From positions 434,001 to 498,000 of the forward strand of contig JAULBX010031370.1 in the NCBI GenBank assembly GCA_032358255.1: a stretch of DNA of 64,000 bases, written 5' to 3'. Position numbers and translations under genes: made by a program. Origin of the DNA: Heterotrichella gracilis. Its lineage: Eukaryota; Sar; Xanthophyceae; Tribonematales; Xanthonemataceae. This document shows, piece after piece, positions 11,501 through 23,300 of the stretch. Positions within the stretch are counted from its first letter, which is position 1. Every line of letters starts with the position of its first letter. The notes below the pieces were generated by a model, which was given only the letters and a program-made list of their open reading frames with translations, had not been told where the DNA came from and did no database searches.

Positions 11501-11785
11501 AGCCCTGTGCACGCAAGCCACCGCGTGCACCCATCAGCGCACGTGCTGCTGAGCTGGCGCTACTCACAGCTGCTGCACGCGCTGCCCAACCGGGGGACCG
11601 AGGCGGCGAGCTGGCAGAGGATGGCAGAGGAGTACTTTGGGCTGTGCTCGTTTGGATGTGAGCACTTGCCGGTCATTTTTGGTTCGGTTGATAGTTTGAA
11701 GGGCGGGGGGACTGCTGGCACGGGGGTGGTGGTAGATGTGCAGCTAAGGCGCATGCTGCCGTGCACGGCCGCTGCGGCGCTGTGA
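8587..11785 (+). CDS. TPR-repeat protein, probably mitochondrial, related to plant NDP1/SSR1
   Basis: Eight exons join in frame: 8587-8724, 8890-8969, 9075-9120, 9260-9433, 9771-10019, 10532-10717, 11028-11149 and 11458-11785, giving 440 residues. The basic, serine-rich N-terminus (MLQLSRVRLSTLVSEAVGSR) suits a mitochondrial presequence. Helical repeat segments follow: VVVDQMLEYANSQFR, a GLVHHAASSFAAAHSQFEAA stretch, GNYAEAAQLYQRVAE, and QVHMRNREWEQAEEVL. The end (HVLLSWRYSQLLHALPNRGT) resembles the C-terminal block of plant SSR1/NDP1, a mitochondrial TPR protein needed for root growth in Arabidopsis. That assignment is from memory of the family and is tentative. The exon 6 acceptor is weak and has a similar copy about 80 bp upstream. 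Introns hold several short tandem repeats. Confidence 0.75.
9020..9053. repeat. Heptamer tandem repeat (about five copies of CGATGAC)
   Basis: Nearly perfect heptamer array inside intron 2 of the TPR gene. Confidence 0.85.
9208..9238. repeat. Interstitial telomere-like repeat (CCCTAAA type)
   Basis: Three consecutive CCCTAA(A) units occur in intron 3 of the TPR gene. This is the longest of several such tracts in the window. Shorter ones lie near 3290, 7380, 15270, 26570, 40405, 43665 and 61262. Confidence 0.8.
11210..11270. repeat. Tandem duplication of about 25 bp in a TPR-gene intron
   Basis: The unit ATAGGTGCACCAGGGTGCAT plus a short tail occurs twice in direct tandem within the last intron of the TPR gene. 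The unit itself is partly palindromic (TGCACC...GGTGCA). Confidence 0.8.
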
Positions 11786-12827
11786 TGGGAGGATGTCGGG
11801 GTGCGGTGAGTGCTGATGCTGATCGACACACATAGCGTCAAGGTTTAAATTTGTCTCCTATAGATGCAAGGGATGGGCTGTCAAAAATCCATGCTGCAGC
11901 GAGCCTGCTGCCACCATGCGTGGCATGCGTCAGGGGATGCTGCTGGCTGTTGAAACATGACATTGCAGCCTCTGTGGTCACGCACAGTGGAAATGTAGCA
12001 GGATCTCAGATTTTCACTGGCTGTGGTCCTGGTGTAGCCTATTGGTTAATAGAATATTGATGAAAAGCCCTGGTGTAGGCGGATTGCCAGGCATTCCACA
12101 GTTTTCATTATTTTTAGAACACTCCCCCTTGGCCCCACCACCATCTCGGCTTTAAAGTTTTGTTCAAACCGGCTTTCGTTAGAAGAGTCGCATGCATTCA
12201 GCAACCTTCAACGCAGTGTGTCAGGGTTTCACTATCTTCAAACGTCTGTTTGTCACTGGTTGGTCAACCCACGGCATCTCCAGTCAAGTGCCCAGTTTGA
12301 CCACCCACTTCAGCTGTGGCAGCGGGATCGGTAACCCAACCTCCCTCCACGCAAGGTACGGTTAAGGATATAAAGTGATACTGTCAAGACCTCTATCAAA
12401 GTGTGAAGACCATGGATTGTCATTGTTTGGTGGCTGTAGCCATGGTGTCGTGTCTCGCGAACTGACTCGGCCATGTGCGGCCGTAACGCTTGGGTTTCAA
12501 GAGGCACAGCCCGGGTTGCGTCCTTTGGAAGAACAGCACGTATCAATATCACAAATCATATCGCCCACTTGCACATTCTCGGGTTATCTGTCCCATACAA
12601 ACGTGGGTCAAAAGGCACGGCCTTAGGCATGCATGTGCACTTGGTAGCGTTACTATTGCAGTCAGGCAGCCCTGTTATGCACATATATGTACACCTGCTG
12701 CTATTTAGGCAATCATTTAGCAGGAAGTTCAATATTTTTGTTGGATGGGAAGTGTTTGTGACCAAATACGCTTACATGTTCGCAGTGCCCAGCTGACTGT
12801 TTGACTGGACACCCTGAGGGATCAGCC
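11786..12827. other. Intergenic region between TPR and 3-TM genes
   Basis: About 1.0 kb with no supportable exon. It should contain the TPR 3' UTR and the promoter of the small membrane protein. A direct repeat CCTGGTGTAG appears near 12029 and 12070. Confidence 0.4.
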
Positions 12828-13352
12828 ATGGGCGACACAGAAGACCCACGCAGCCTGGCAGTGCCTCTCTTGCAAGACCTAGCAGAAATTGGCGAGCAGC
12901 CGCAACAACCAGCAGCGCCAGAGCAACGGAAAGTTATCAACATCACAGTGGTTGCTGGGCCGGGGCTTGTGCACTTCCCCATCATCAACGCTTCTGAGTT
13001 CATCAAGCACCAAGATACACTGGACAAGCTAGAAAAGCTCCAGCCAGCGGCAACAGTGTCTGAGACAAGCGATGGCAAGCTGGAAGTTCTAGAAGACCTT
13101 GGTGCAGTGCTCATCACCCATATCTTCAGCGCATGGCTGCTGTACCTGAGCGCAACACTGTCCCCCAGCCTTATAGTCGGTCCGATTGCGTACCAGCTCC
13201 TTTGTTCCGCCGTTGCTATCTATGTGTTGGTATCCTTGCAAGCCCAGTGCCCGGATGGCAAGTGGATGGTGATGCAGCTGGTGACCTGGGTGGCCCTGCT
13301 GGTGCACTGGTGTATATTTGCAGTGGTTGCTTACAACCAACTAGGTTCGTAG
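12828..13352 (+). CDS. Small protein with about three membrane segments, function unknown
   Basis: A single exon encodes 174 residues. The ATG at 12828 was chosen because it lies in a good context (GCCATGG) and the upstream in-frame codons lack an ATG. The first 100 residues are polar, with a run reading VINITVVAGPGLVHFPIINA. Three hydrophobic segments follow: AVLITHIFSAWLLYLSATLS, LIVGPIAYQLLCSAVAIYVL and VMQLVTWVALLVHWCIFAVV. No family was recognised. The soluble N-terminus followed by clustered helices suits an organelle or endomembrane protein. It converges on the SufE-BolA gene, with only 289 bp between the two stop codons. Confidence 0.65.
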   Translation: MGDTEDPRSLAVPLLQDLAEIGEQPQQPAAPEQRKVINITVVAGPGLVHFPIINASEFIKHQDTLDKLEKLQPAATVSETSDGKLEVLEDLGAVLITHIFSAWLLYLSATLSPSLIVGPIAYQLLCSAVAIYVLVSLQAQCPDGKWMVMQLVTWVALLVHWCIFAVVAYNQLGS

Positions 13353-13641
13353 CTGAGAACAAATGCGTTGCAAAACGTACTACTGTTAGGAAATAAAGCT
13401 GGCAGACGCTGCAAAACAACACATAGCTACACTGTACTCTAGACTGTATTTTTACCGAAATCCCTGCAGGTTGTTGCAAGCCCAATTTTGACGCCGCTAG
13501 AGCGTGCACCTAAAGTAACAATGTTCACCCATGGTGCTACCTGTAAAACAATTTACTGCAACGTCCCACCTCCCCAACAATGCTAGTATCAACATGTTCA
13601 TGTCCCCAATTCTTGAAATCCAGCCATTGCCACTGCGGTGA

Positions 13642-16600
13642 TTACTGCTCTTCGGGCGACTTTGTCACCAGTGAAAGCGCATGCACTGTTCCTGCTAACT
13701 CCTCTTGTAGCAACTGCAAGCAACAGCGACGGTGTCAGCACAAACAGGTGAACCAACAGGACAGCCTGTCAATTTGAGAATGCATGATGTTCAAGCCAAA
13801 ATTTATTTGAACCTTGCATGCCAAGGGTGTCCATGCTGACGAGGAACGCTTTTATTATCATGGTTTATTTATGATTCATTTTGCATTTCTGTACTCCGAG
13901 TCAGGTACTCAGGGTCACCGGTCCATATGGAGTGGCTGCGCGGCCCTTCACTGCAGGTACACCACGTAGCCTACTTCAGATATGCACTACATTCAACCTT
14001 AGACTCCAGAGCTGCCATCTTCACACAGCAACCCAGTACCTGATAGATCGGCCAGTGCCGCTCTACCTATCAGAACGCACCACCTCATCACCTGTTCACA
14101 ACTTTAGACAATCAAAATCTACATGTGTGCACTGCAGTACCTGATAGATCATCCTGTGCCGCTTGACTGCATTCAGGCCCTCAAACGCCGAAGACACCAC
14201 CTCCACCTTGAAGTGGGTTTCGCCACTGTAGCCAGGTTTCATTCGCGACCCCACGTGTCCAGCATGCTGCCCAGACTCATCGATGATCTGCAAGCTGCAC
14301 AGCACATACAACCCAAGTTATGGAATGTGCCGCAGTTTTATGCAATACGAGAAAATGAGAGGCCGATACCTGGCAGTGCAAAGTTTCCGCGATGCCTGCC
14401 AGCTGTGCAACACACTGACGAGGTACGCGCGTACAATTGCGATGAGCATATCCAAGCAAGAACCAAATCATGCATGCATACAGTGGTGCGCAAAGCACGC
14501 TGCCTTCCTGTACAGTGCTCAATCAGCAGCAGCGCCACACCTTATGGGCTTGAGGGCTCCAGTGAGCTTTGCCCTCATGCTGTCCTGCACAGGGGTGCTG
14601 CTAATCGCACGTGACTCGCCTCCATTGCTGCTGCTGCTGCTGGCTGCTGGCGCCTCAGCCATTGGCTCTGCAGGAGAAGGTGACGCCGATCCCTCGCTAG
14701 TAGAGCCGTTGGTGGCCGACGACATCTGCTGAGCCTACGCACACACACATAAGTGTTCAGCCTATAGCCTACACACCCACACACATAGGCTTTGAGCCTT
14801 TAGCCTATTTCCAGGCACCTTGCATTGATCCCATTGCCAAGATTGTGCACCAGGCGCTGCGTATGGCCACCGCCCCTGCAGCCTAGCAGCTGTCCGCTTG
14901 TTTTGGCACCAGGCATGCGCATGCATGAAAGGCTGAGAAGGGGTGATAAGGATTTCGCCAGGCGCTGTGTACGCACCACGTGTGGTCACGTGGCGCGCGG
15001 TGCAGCAGCCCGGCGTGGGCTTTGTTATCGGCACACTTAAATACAAATGGTTCAGAGCGTGGCTCACCAATTGGGAGTGTTAGTGCCGGTGCAGAAGGTC
15101 AAGTGCTTGCAGGTTGAAGTCAATGAGGAATGTGCACGCCACCCTACCGAGATGCTGGACAATGCATGTAGCAAAGTACATTCCTCCTACCCTGCCCCTG
15201 CTGCATGTGTGTGGCCATGCATGCAAACCGCACTGCATGGTTGCCACCACGACATGCACCTCCCCTTTAGGGTTTTAGAGTAGGGTTTACAGATGGAGTA
15301 CCTTCTGTGCCAACATCTCCAGGGACTTCTTCTGCATGAGTCTGAACATGTTCAGGAAGCCGTTGTTGCGCGACGGCGTCAAGCTCTGCTTCAGGCCCAG
15401 CATCTCGATGAAATCAGGCTCAATCTTCAAAATGTCCTCGGGGTCGCACCCACTCAGCCCCTGCACCAGGAGGGCTGCCAGGCCCTGCACCATAGAGGAT
15501 GGGTATTGTGAGGTGTTGAAAAGGAGCGAAGTGCAGGTTATGTCGAAACGGCATGCAGCTGCGGTTGTGTGGGTGGGTGGATGCACTCATGCGGGTGTGT
15601 GGGGGGGGGGGATGGCGAGAAACCTTGATGAACCCAGCTGCGGTTGTGTGGGAGGGTGGGTGCAGTGTTGAGTGTATGTGTGTGTGTACCTTTGTTAGCT
15701 GTGAGTCTGAGTCGGCCCGCCAGTACAGCTTGCCGTCCTCCCGCAGCTCAGGTACTACCCACACCTGCAGGCAAACATGGTATGCTTAGCATAACAGATA
15801 CAATTCACCACCCGCCCCCCGGGTCGGGCACAGCTCCACCAGAATGACATGGTATACGCTCGATTCCCAAATCTACAAGGCATACTAGTGCCTTGTCCCT
15901 AGAAATTGACAAAGCGGCTGCAATTCAAGCAGGCTTTGAGCGGCACAGGCCCCACCATGTGGTGAATAGTACAAATAGCAGCAAATAGACATATTTTTTC
16001 ACCCGAAGTTTTTCACCTGCGACACGCATCCCTGGACCTTGTTCTCGTTGGTGTGCTCCTCAGCTGGCATGGCTGGCAGCTTGGAGGCAAAGAACAGCAG
16101 CTGCTTGTAGCGCTGCATGGGGTCAGGCACCTGTGCACAAAGAGCACGGAATGAGCATGCCATGTGCAAGTCATGTGACACATGATGATGCACTCCCTGC
16201 TGTATACAGGCCATCCCGCTACCGCTGTACCAGCAGTACCTTGTGCCACTCAGTTGCACGCCGCAGCGAGGCAGCATCCGTGCCATGTCCTTCGCACTCA
16301 ACATGGCAATGCACAATGGACTGGCACGCCCAGTCATACAATACACATGGCACATGCAGAGTTGGTACCGACAACATGTTTGGCAGTAACTCACCATCTG
16401 AAACGCTCCCACGATCTTTTGCAAGCTTGCTGGCAAGTCAGTCATTGTTTGGGCACACCTCACCACCAGCCGCTGCAAAACACACACACACACAGCGTTT
16501 ACCCAACAGCACGGCATTCATCCACCCACTGACACAGGTGTAAGCCAGCATCTGGGTTCCAATAAAGCCAACAAGGCGTGCTTAAACCATATGGAACCCC

Positions 16601-16771
16601 AGAGTATGGACACATTACCTGTGCGTTGCTGCTAGACCTGGGGTGCGCTCTGCTGATGGGTCGCACAAACGCGCCACCTACTCGTACTGAGGGTGATCTA
16701 CACCTAGGCTTTGGGCACACCGTGCACTTTGGAACGGTTTGCGCTTGCGTTGCCAGCATGGTGGCGTGCAT
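13642..16771 (-). CDS. SUFE1: Plastid SufE-BolA fusion, activator of cysteine desulfurase
   Basis: Eight exons join in frame: 16771-16619, 16472-16395, 16130-16017, 15764-15690, 15484-15302, 14725-14541, 14294-14141 and 13713-13642, giving 337 residues. Exon 1 is basic and serine/arginine-rich, fitting a transit peptide. The SufE domain spans residues about 60-200, with the sulfur-accepting cysteine in ENKVQGCVSQVWV at residue 112, plus RADSDSQLTKGLAALLVQGL and SLTPSRNNGFLNM. A Ser/Ala-rich linker leads to a BolA domain (about 248-337): VQDSMRAKLTGALKPI, then HAGHVGS, the VVSSAFEGLNAVKRHRMIYQ helix, and the TVHALSL end with conserved His-325. Plant SUFE1 has the same fusion; it stimulates the plastid desulfurase NFS2 for iron-sulfur cluster assembly, and its BolA part partners glutaredoxin. 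The last exon is separated by a 427-bp intron carrying a decayed copy of the exon 7 end. Confidence 0.93.
14036..14205. repeat. Copy of the SufE exon 7 end inside the next intron
   Basis: The segment at 14036-14095 repeats 14138-14205, including CAGTACCTGATAGATC, which spans the exon 7 donor site on the minus strand. The copy is decayed beyond the junction. Confidence 0.7.
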
Positions 16772-17370
16772 GGTGACCAGCAAACTTAAAACTGCACTGC
16801 ACTGCAAGTGCTATGTGTACGTCCGTGGGTGAATAGGTGAGGCAGCTATTGACCTTTGTCAGGCCTTCCAAATATATTGACAACCGTGTAAGGGCCTTCT
16901 TGCGTAAGCCTGCAAAATCAACGCCTAAGTAAGGCGTTTGAGCCCTTTATGTATGCATGCATGTGGCGCTGCGCAGCCACACAAACGGGCGTCGCTCCCG
17001 TTCGCATGAGCTGTGTTTCTCATCTTATCTCCGATCCAACATACCATACAAAGTTCCAGAGCCCTGTGCAAAGGGGGTCACCGTTCTCTATACCAAAACC
17101 CAACAAGGCCACGGTGTCTTAATAAGTGACTGATCCTGCTGGGTGCTGCACCCCTATTGGCAATCCCCATTCACATGCATGCATGCTCGCCACCCACCCC
17201 CGTTCCGGCGATGTGAAGCACAATGTAGGGCGTTTTGGGTGAGCCCGTCACCTCCAAAACTCCGCAATTAACCTCTTAATATCACTTCGTTTCGTGCCCC
17301 ACAACTTCGCTCTTCGCACGGTGCATTGCCACGGCACCCATCCAGAACTCGCTAGAACTTTGAAGCAGCG
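16772..17370. promoter_or_regulatory. Shared upstream region between SufE-BolA and importin-11 genes
   Basis: This 599-bp interval separates divergent start codons. It has TGCATGCATG motifs near 16958 and 17176 and no coding exon. Both promoters and 5' UTRs must lie here. Confidence 0.4.
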
Positions 17371-20300
17371 ATGGAAACTGAACCGAACCCCGTCACTCCC
17401 GAGCAAGTGTACTCGGTCCTGACCTCGGTGTTGAGTATCGACAACGCCACAAGGTCAGCAGCGGAACGCGCACTGGGTCAGTGGGAGTCGGACGCCGCTC
17501 CAGGCTTTGTGGGCTCCCTTCTAGCAATCGCCGAGCAGCATGCTCAAGTGCCAGAGGTAATGCATGCATATGAGAAAACTGCACCTCTTGCTAGTCAATA
17601 CGGGTGACAAACCACATACTAGCTAAACTAGAAAAAGACGTGGGGACGTTGATCTGCTGGCAATCGCTGCAACCCCGAACCTGTGTGGGTATTGGTGTAT
17701 TCGTGGTGTACCAACCCCCACCCATGTGGCCATTGGTGTATTCATGGTGTCTATTGGTCCCCACAGGCCACCCGCCTGCAAGCGGTTATCATCGGCAAGA
17801 ACGCGGTGGGCAGCTCTTGGCGCAAGACCCTGGGGAGCAGGGAGTGGTCCCGGGTGCCCGACACCGAAAAGGAATATGTGAAAGCCACCTCCCTCAAGCT
17901 GCTCTTCAGCGAGCCCAGCGACACAGTGGCGCTCCAGCTGGGCTTGCTCATCACCAACATCGCAAGGTTCGACTTCCCGAACCGCTGGCCATCGCTGATT
18001 GGTGACCTGGCCACCGCAGCGCTGTGGGAGAGTGCTACCCCACTGGCTGCTAAGAGGAGGGCGCTGGTCACGCTCAAGTTCACGCTCAGGGCGCTGCGGG
18101 GCAAGCGGATAGTGGTGGAGGCGCCCAACGCCAGGGGCCAAGGTGCGCCACGCACCGTCAATCCCACCCGCCAAAACCCACAGCAGCCTGAATGCACACC
18201 CATGCTTGTCCTTTTGGTTGGGTGTGGACAAGGGCTGGTGTGGGCGGAGCCCGTGCAACCACAGTTCACAGGATACAGTACTTTATCTGAGGTGCCAACC
18301 CACCTACCATTTGAGGTGGCCCTATGACATGCACCCACCCACCCATCCGTCACCCACCAACGCACCCAACACCGGCACATCCCCGCCCGCGCAGACCTCA
18401 CCCCGGTGGCGGACCAGATTGCCCAGGAGCGCAAGCTGCTCAACACCAAGTGCCAGGAGCTGCTGCACCCGCTGCGCACGCAGTGGTACCAGCACTTCAC
18501 CGCATTCTCAACCTCGCCCCCCGACTGGGCGGATCGAGGGCTGCTGAGCAACGCCTGCCTGTCTGCCATACGGGAGCTCACGCACCTGCTGCCTGATTGG
18601 ACCGCGGTGGAGGGCGATTTGAAGCAGCTGCTGGAGCACATCCACCAGGGGACCTCGGTGCTGCAGGCCATACTGCCAGGTAGGTTGGTGCGTGCTCAAG
18701 AGAGTGCTTAGAAATGGGTGGTTGGCACAAAGCTTGCACATGGACAGCGGTTGGAGTAATTAAGCCTGGGCCTGTTTTGGACACCTGACGTGTGATTATG
18801 AATTATAACTTATGATCTGTGGAGTCCCACCTCAAAAACAGCTGCATGACCATCACCCTATGCATGTGCACCTCAACCCTATCCCTCTCCGCCATCTTGC
18901 CACCCCACCTCCCCTCCCACCCCTTGCTGCATCTTACACCTCACTCCCCACCACCGTCACCACCATCCACCCCCTCGCAGGGGGCGGAGGGGGCACCCCC
19001 GAGGGCGAACACCGCCACCTCATGTGCTGCAAGGCATTTGAGAAGATGATCCAAGTGGTGATGGCCACCATGGATAAACACCCCGTGGATTTTGCTGCAA
19101 TGCTGCCATTTTTCCTGTCCCTGTACGCCAACGCGGCCCTCATTTCCATGGACGCGGCGGCGATTCACCGGCTGCGGCCCAAGAGCAGGGTGCTGCTGAC
19201 GCGGTTCCTTGCGCGCGCGCTGCTGTGCCCATACTACCGGCCGGAGTATACGCAACATGAGCTGCCAGGTGGGTGGGGGGTACGGGAACGTTGGGATATT
19301 GGCCCAAACTAGTCTGCAGATGGTGGATCCATGGACAATCCATGGGTTGTGCCCCTACCACCAGTCAAAGTACCGCCAGGTTGGGCAAGTGTGCGAGAGT
19401 GGTGCATGGGGCCACAACATTTATGTGTATTTTGAACACGAGCGAGGAAACCCTCTTCCGAACCAATTCATGCATGCCTTCCTGCCCCCCCCAACACAAT
19501 TCCGCAACCCACCCACCACCCACCCGCAGACCACCTCCCCCCCGACGGGCGCGCCAAGGTGATGGCCATACGCGCCAAGGTGGCACCCGCACAGGAGGCG
19601 TTCAGCGCCATGCTGTGCCCGGAAGGGGGCCAGTGCGCGCGCCTGGTTGAGGCGGTGGTCACAAAGTACATCGCACTCACGCAGGAGGAGGTGCAGGTGG
19701 GTGCGGGCGGAGGAGAAGTACGTAGCGCTCACATTGTCATCTCAATTTAAAAGCTATTGTGATATATGTTTAGTAATAATTTTGTGTCATATGTGTTCCC
19801 ATTAATGGCTATAGCTTTTTTGACACACTTGATATTATGATTTCCCTCCAGGAGTGGGGCACCGGCCCTGAGGGCTACATGCCCTAAATAATCACAATAT
19901 ATGTGTGCGTCACTCCAATCTTTAAGGTTTTCTTTTACATTTACGATGTCCCTCCCTCCCCAGGAGTGGGACACCGATCCAGAGGGCTACATGCGCTCCA
20001 TGGACGTGGAGAACGGACCAGACGCAGAGACGCCCCGCCCCTGCGGCATCGCCCTCCTCCTGTGCCTGCTGGAGCGTGGGGAGGAGGCGGTGGGGGGCGC
20101 AATGGTGGCGCTGGCTGGGCAGGTAGGGCTGCTACCTTCCCCTGATGATTTGGACCTTGGTTTTGTGGCTGGAAATGGGTCTGGAACCTGTTCTGTGACA
20201 ATGCCCACTGAAATGAGGCAACTGCAGCTCTCACCCCCACATTGCATGGCCTTTGGGTTATAGCTGCAAAACAGTTGTCAAAATGCAGTAGGCAACACTG

Positions 20301-23300
20301 GTTGCTGATCAAGTCAAAGGACCAAATTACTAAGGTGTTGCTGGTGTGTGCAGCTCCAGGCGCAGGCACCCACCCCCGAGGTAGTGCTGGTGCGGGAGGC
20401 GTGTTACCGGGCCATAGGGGAGGGGTACCAGCACGTGGCGGACAAGGTCAACTTCCCTGGCTGGTACCAAGGGGAGCTCAGGGCGCTGCTGCAACCGGGG
20501 GGAGGTGGGTGCGGTTGGAGTAAAAATAAAAATCAAGTCAGTAATGTTGCATTACTATTGCTGCAGCTGGGGACATGGGTGATTATAGCATGCTTGTTTA
20601 GTGGTATGGCCAGGGCACCAGTGACCCTTGCACATGCCGCTCTGTTTTCAGGGACGATTGTAGCTATGGTAGGTAAACAGATTGGGTCGTTTAGATTTAG
20701 GGTTTATGGTCAAGGGGTTATAAATAAGTCATGTTCCTTCATATTGTAATTAGTGCACACCACACCTCCACAAGTCTCCTCACCTTCCACCCATCCCTCA
20801 ATCCCCACACCCGATCAACCCCCACCCCCACCCCCGCAGCACCCCCCGGTGTGCACGGCAGCCTGCTGCGGGCCCGCGCCTGCTGGTTGGTGGGTGTGTG
20901 CGGCTCCGACCTACCCCCAGACATGTGGCAAGACGCGTATGGGGCCCTGGTGCGCCACCTGGCGGACCCCGATCTGGTGGTTGCGCTGACTGCGTCCAGT
21001 GCGCAGAGCGCCATGTCGCTGCACGTGCTGCAGGAGCAGCAGATGCATGACCAGCGGGCGCAGGTGAGGGGCGGGGAGGTGGGGAAGGGGTGGGGGTAGG
21101 GAGACTTGATTGAGAGTGGGCCATGTCCTTGGTGAGGAAGGAGTAGGTCGCGTTTGAAACCCAGGTTTTTTATGCATGTTTTCACTCCGGGTCTGCTGCG
21201 GTCCATGTTCCTGAGATGCTTTCATCTTTGTAGCTGGCCACAATTGGAGGTCAGTTTGTTGCCGTAGTTCTGACAATCCCACCTCCCTCCTCCCATCCAC
21301 AGTACCTCAAGGACATGGCTGAGCAGGCCCCCTCCTACCCAATGCAGCTGCAGGAGGTGTCCACAAGCGCAGGCCAGGCAAAAATAGGTACTGTTGCATT
21401 TCCCCCTTTTCTGGCATTTCAGAAATAGGTACCATTGCCTGCGTGTCCCTATGGTAGCCAAAAGTTGGTATTACATATATGCCACTTCAGCGTGTCAGAC
21501 GCAGGTAGCTTACCACGGATGCCATCCTACCCTTGCAACTCATGCATGTACCATGGCTATTGCATGTAAGTTCCTCTGCGGTTGTGGAAATTGGCAATGT
21601 TGCATGCACGCTCCTATTTACATTTGGATTTCAGATTAAACCCTCCCCCTTCCCAGATGCCGCCGAGGCCCTGACCCGGCAGCAGGCCGCTGTGGAGGCC
21701 AATGCCAGTGCCACATTCACAAATGGCTTTGCGCTGGTTGGTCGGCTGGGTGAGATTGAGAGCATGGTGCGGGTGCTGCAGCTGGTGTCAGTGGTGGTGG
21801 AGCTGGTGGGGGAGAAGCTGACGCCGCATGTGGGGATCATAGCGGCGGCGCTGCCTCAGGTGGGGGATGGTGTGGTGGTAGTGATGTGGGGAAGGGGCTG
21901 TTGCAGCACTTAGGGATGTTAGTATCAGCGTTTCGGTAAGGGCATGATGCAGGTGCCGCATGTGGGGATCATAGCAGCGGCGCTGCCTCAGTTGGGTGGG
22001 TGTGGTGGATGGTGGGGTGGTGGTGGTTTGGTGAAAGGGCTGATGCCGCATGTGGGCGGTTGGGCCAGATGGAGGGCACGGGGTGGGTATTGGTGGGGTG
22101 TGGGTGTGGGTGTGGGTGTGGGTGTAAGTGGTGGTGGGGGGGGGGGGGGTGCGGGTGGTGAGGGAGAAGTTGGTGGCATGCATGGGGATGGGGTCATTGC
22201 ATGTGAGAATGATCGACGTGGCGCTGCCTCGGGTTGGGGCTGGCAGTGCCTGTCACCGCTGCACATGGCGCAAAATTTCAAAAAACAGCAACTAATTGCC
22301 CTGTTCTCGTCCTAGGTGTGGCAAGCCTCGCTGGAGGCCAGCAAGGGGGAGACTGGCGCCATCGCCCGCCTGCAATCCGCACTCATCGCCACCCTCACCC
22401 ACCTCATCGCGCGCCTGGGCCCCTTTGCTGTTTCCTCCCCTCAGATACAGAGCGTGCTCTACCCCCTTTTGGCGCACGTTACCGATTTGTCCACCGCTGA
22501 GAGCGAGTCGCTGCTTGATGAGGGTCTGAAGCTGTGGGGGGCCACGCTGCAGTCTTCTATGGAGGTCACGCAACAGCTGCAGGTGGGTGGGGAGTGGGTG
22601 TGGGGGGCATATGGTGGTGGGTGGTGCTGTCAGGCGGGTGGTTTGTGGGTGCCTGATGGTGTGTGAGTGGGTGGGGGTTGGGGCCTGAAGCTGTGGGGGC
22701 CCACGCTCCAGTCATCCTCCTGAGGAGCCACTCGGTGGATGTAACTAACTAAACTCCATTTCTGCAGGCCATGGCCCCTGCGCTGCTCCCCATCCTGCAG
22801 CGCGGCAAGGACAGCGCAGCCTCCCTCACCCTCCTGGAAGCCTATCTCCTCATGTGCGGGCCAGGCATCCTGGAGCCCCACCTGCCCCTCATTGTGGCCT
22901 GCATCCAGCGCATTTTGGAGGGGGCACAAGCGGCAGGGGGTGGAAATGGGGCCGGGGGCGGGGGCGGGGGTGGCAGTCAACAGGAGGTGCTTGCGTGTGC
23001 TTCGTTCTGTGTGAGTTTGATGCAGGCGTGCGGGGTGGCGGTTGCCATGGGTGTGCTGGAGCCGGTGCTGAGGTGGGTGGGGGTTTGAGGGTGGGGGTGG
23101 GGAGGTTGTTGCATGAGAACTGTGTGTGTTTGGCGGGGGCGAGGAGGAGGTCTTGGGACATTCAAATGGCTGTTTGGTGTAGCCTATGGTTTACAAGGTC
23201 TCTGGAGGGCAGTGAACACTCCTTTCATACAACGTTAAATCATCCAATGAAGAATAATGTGTATTGCCCACTTGTAGTGCACCTTCTTCCCCCCATGCAC

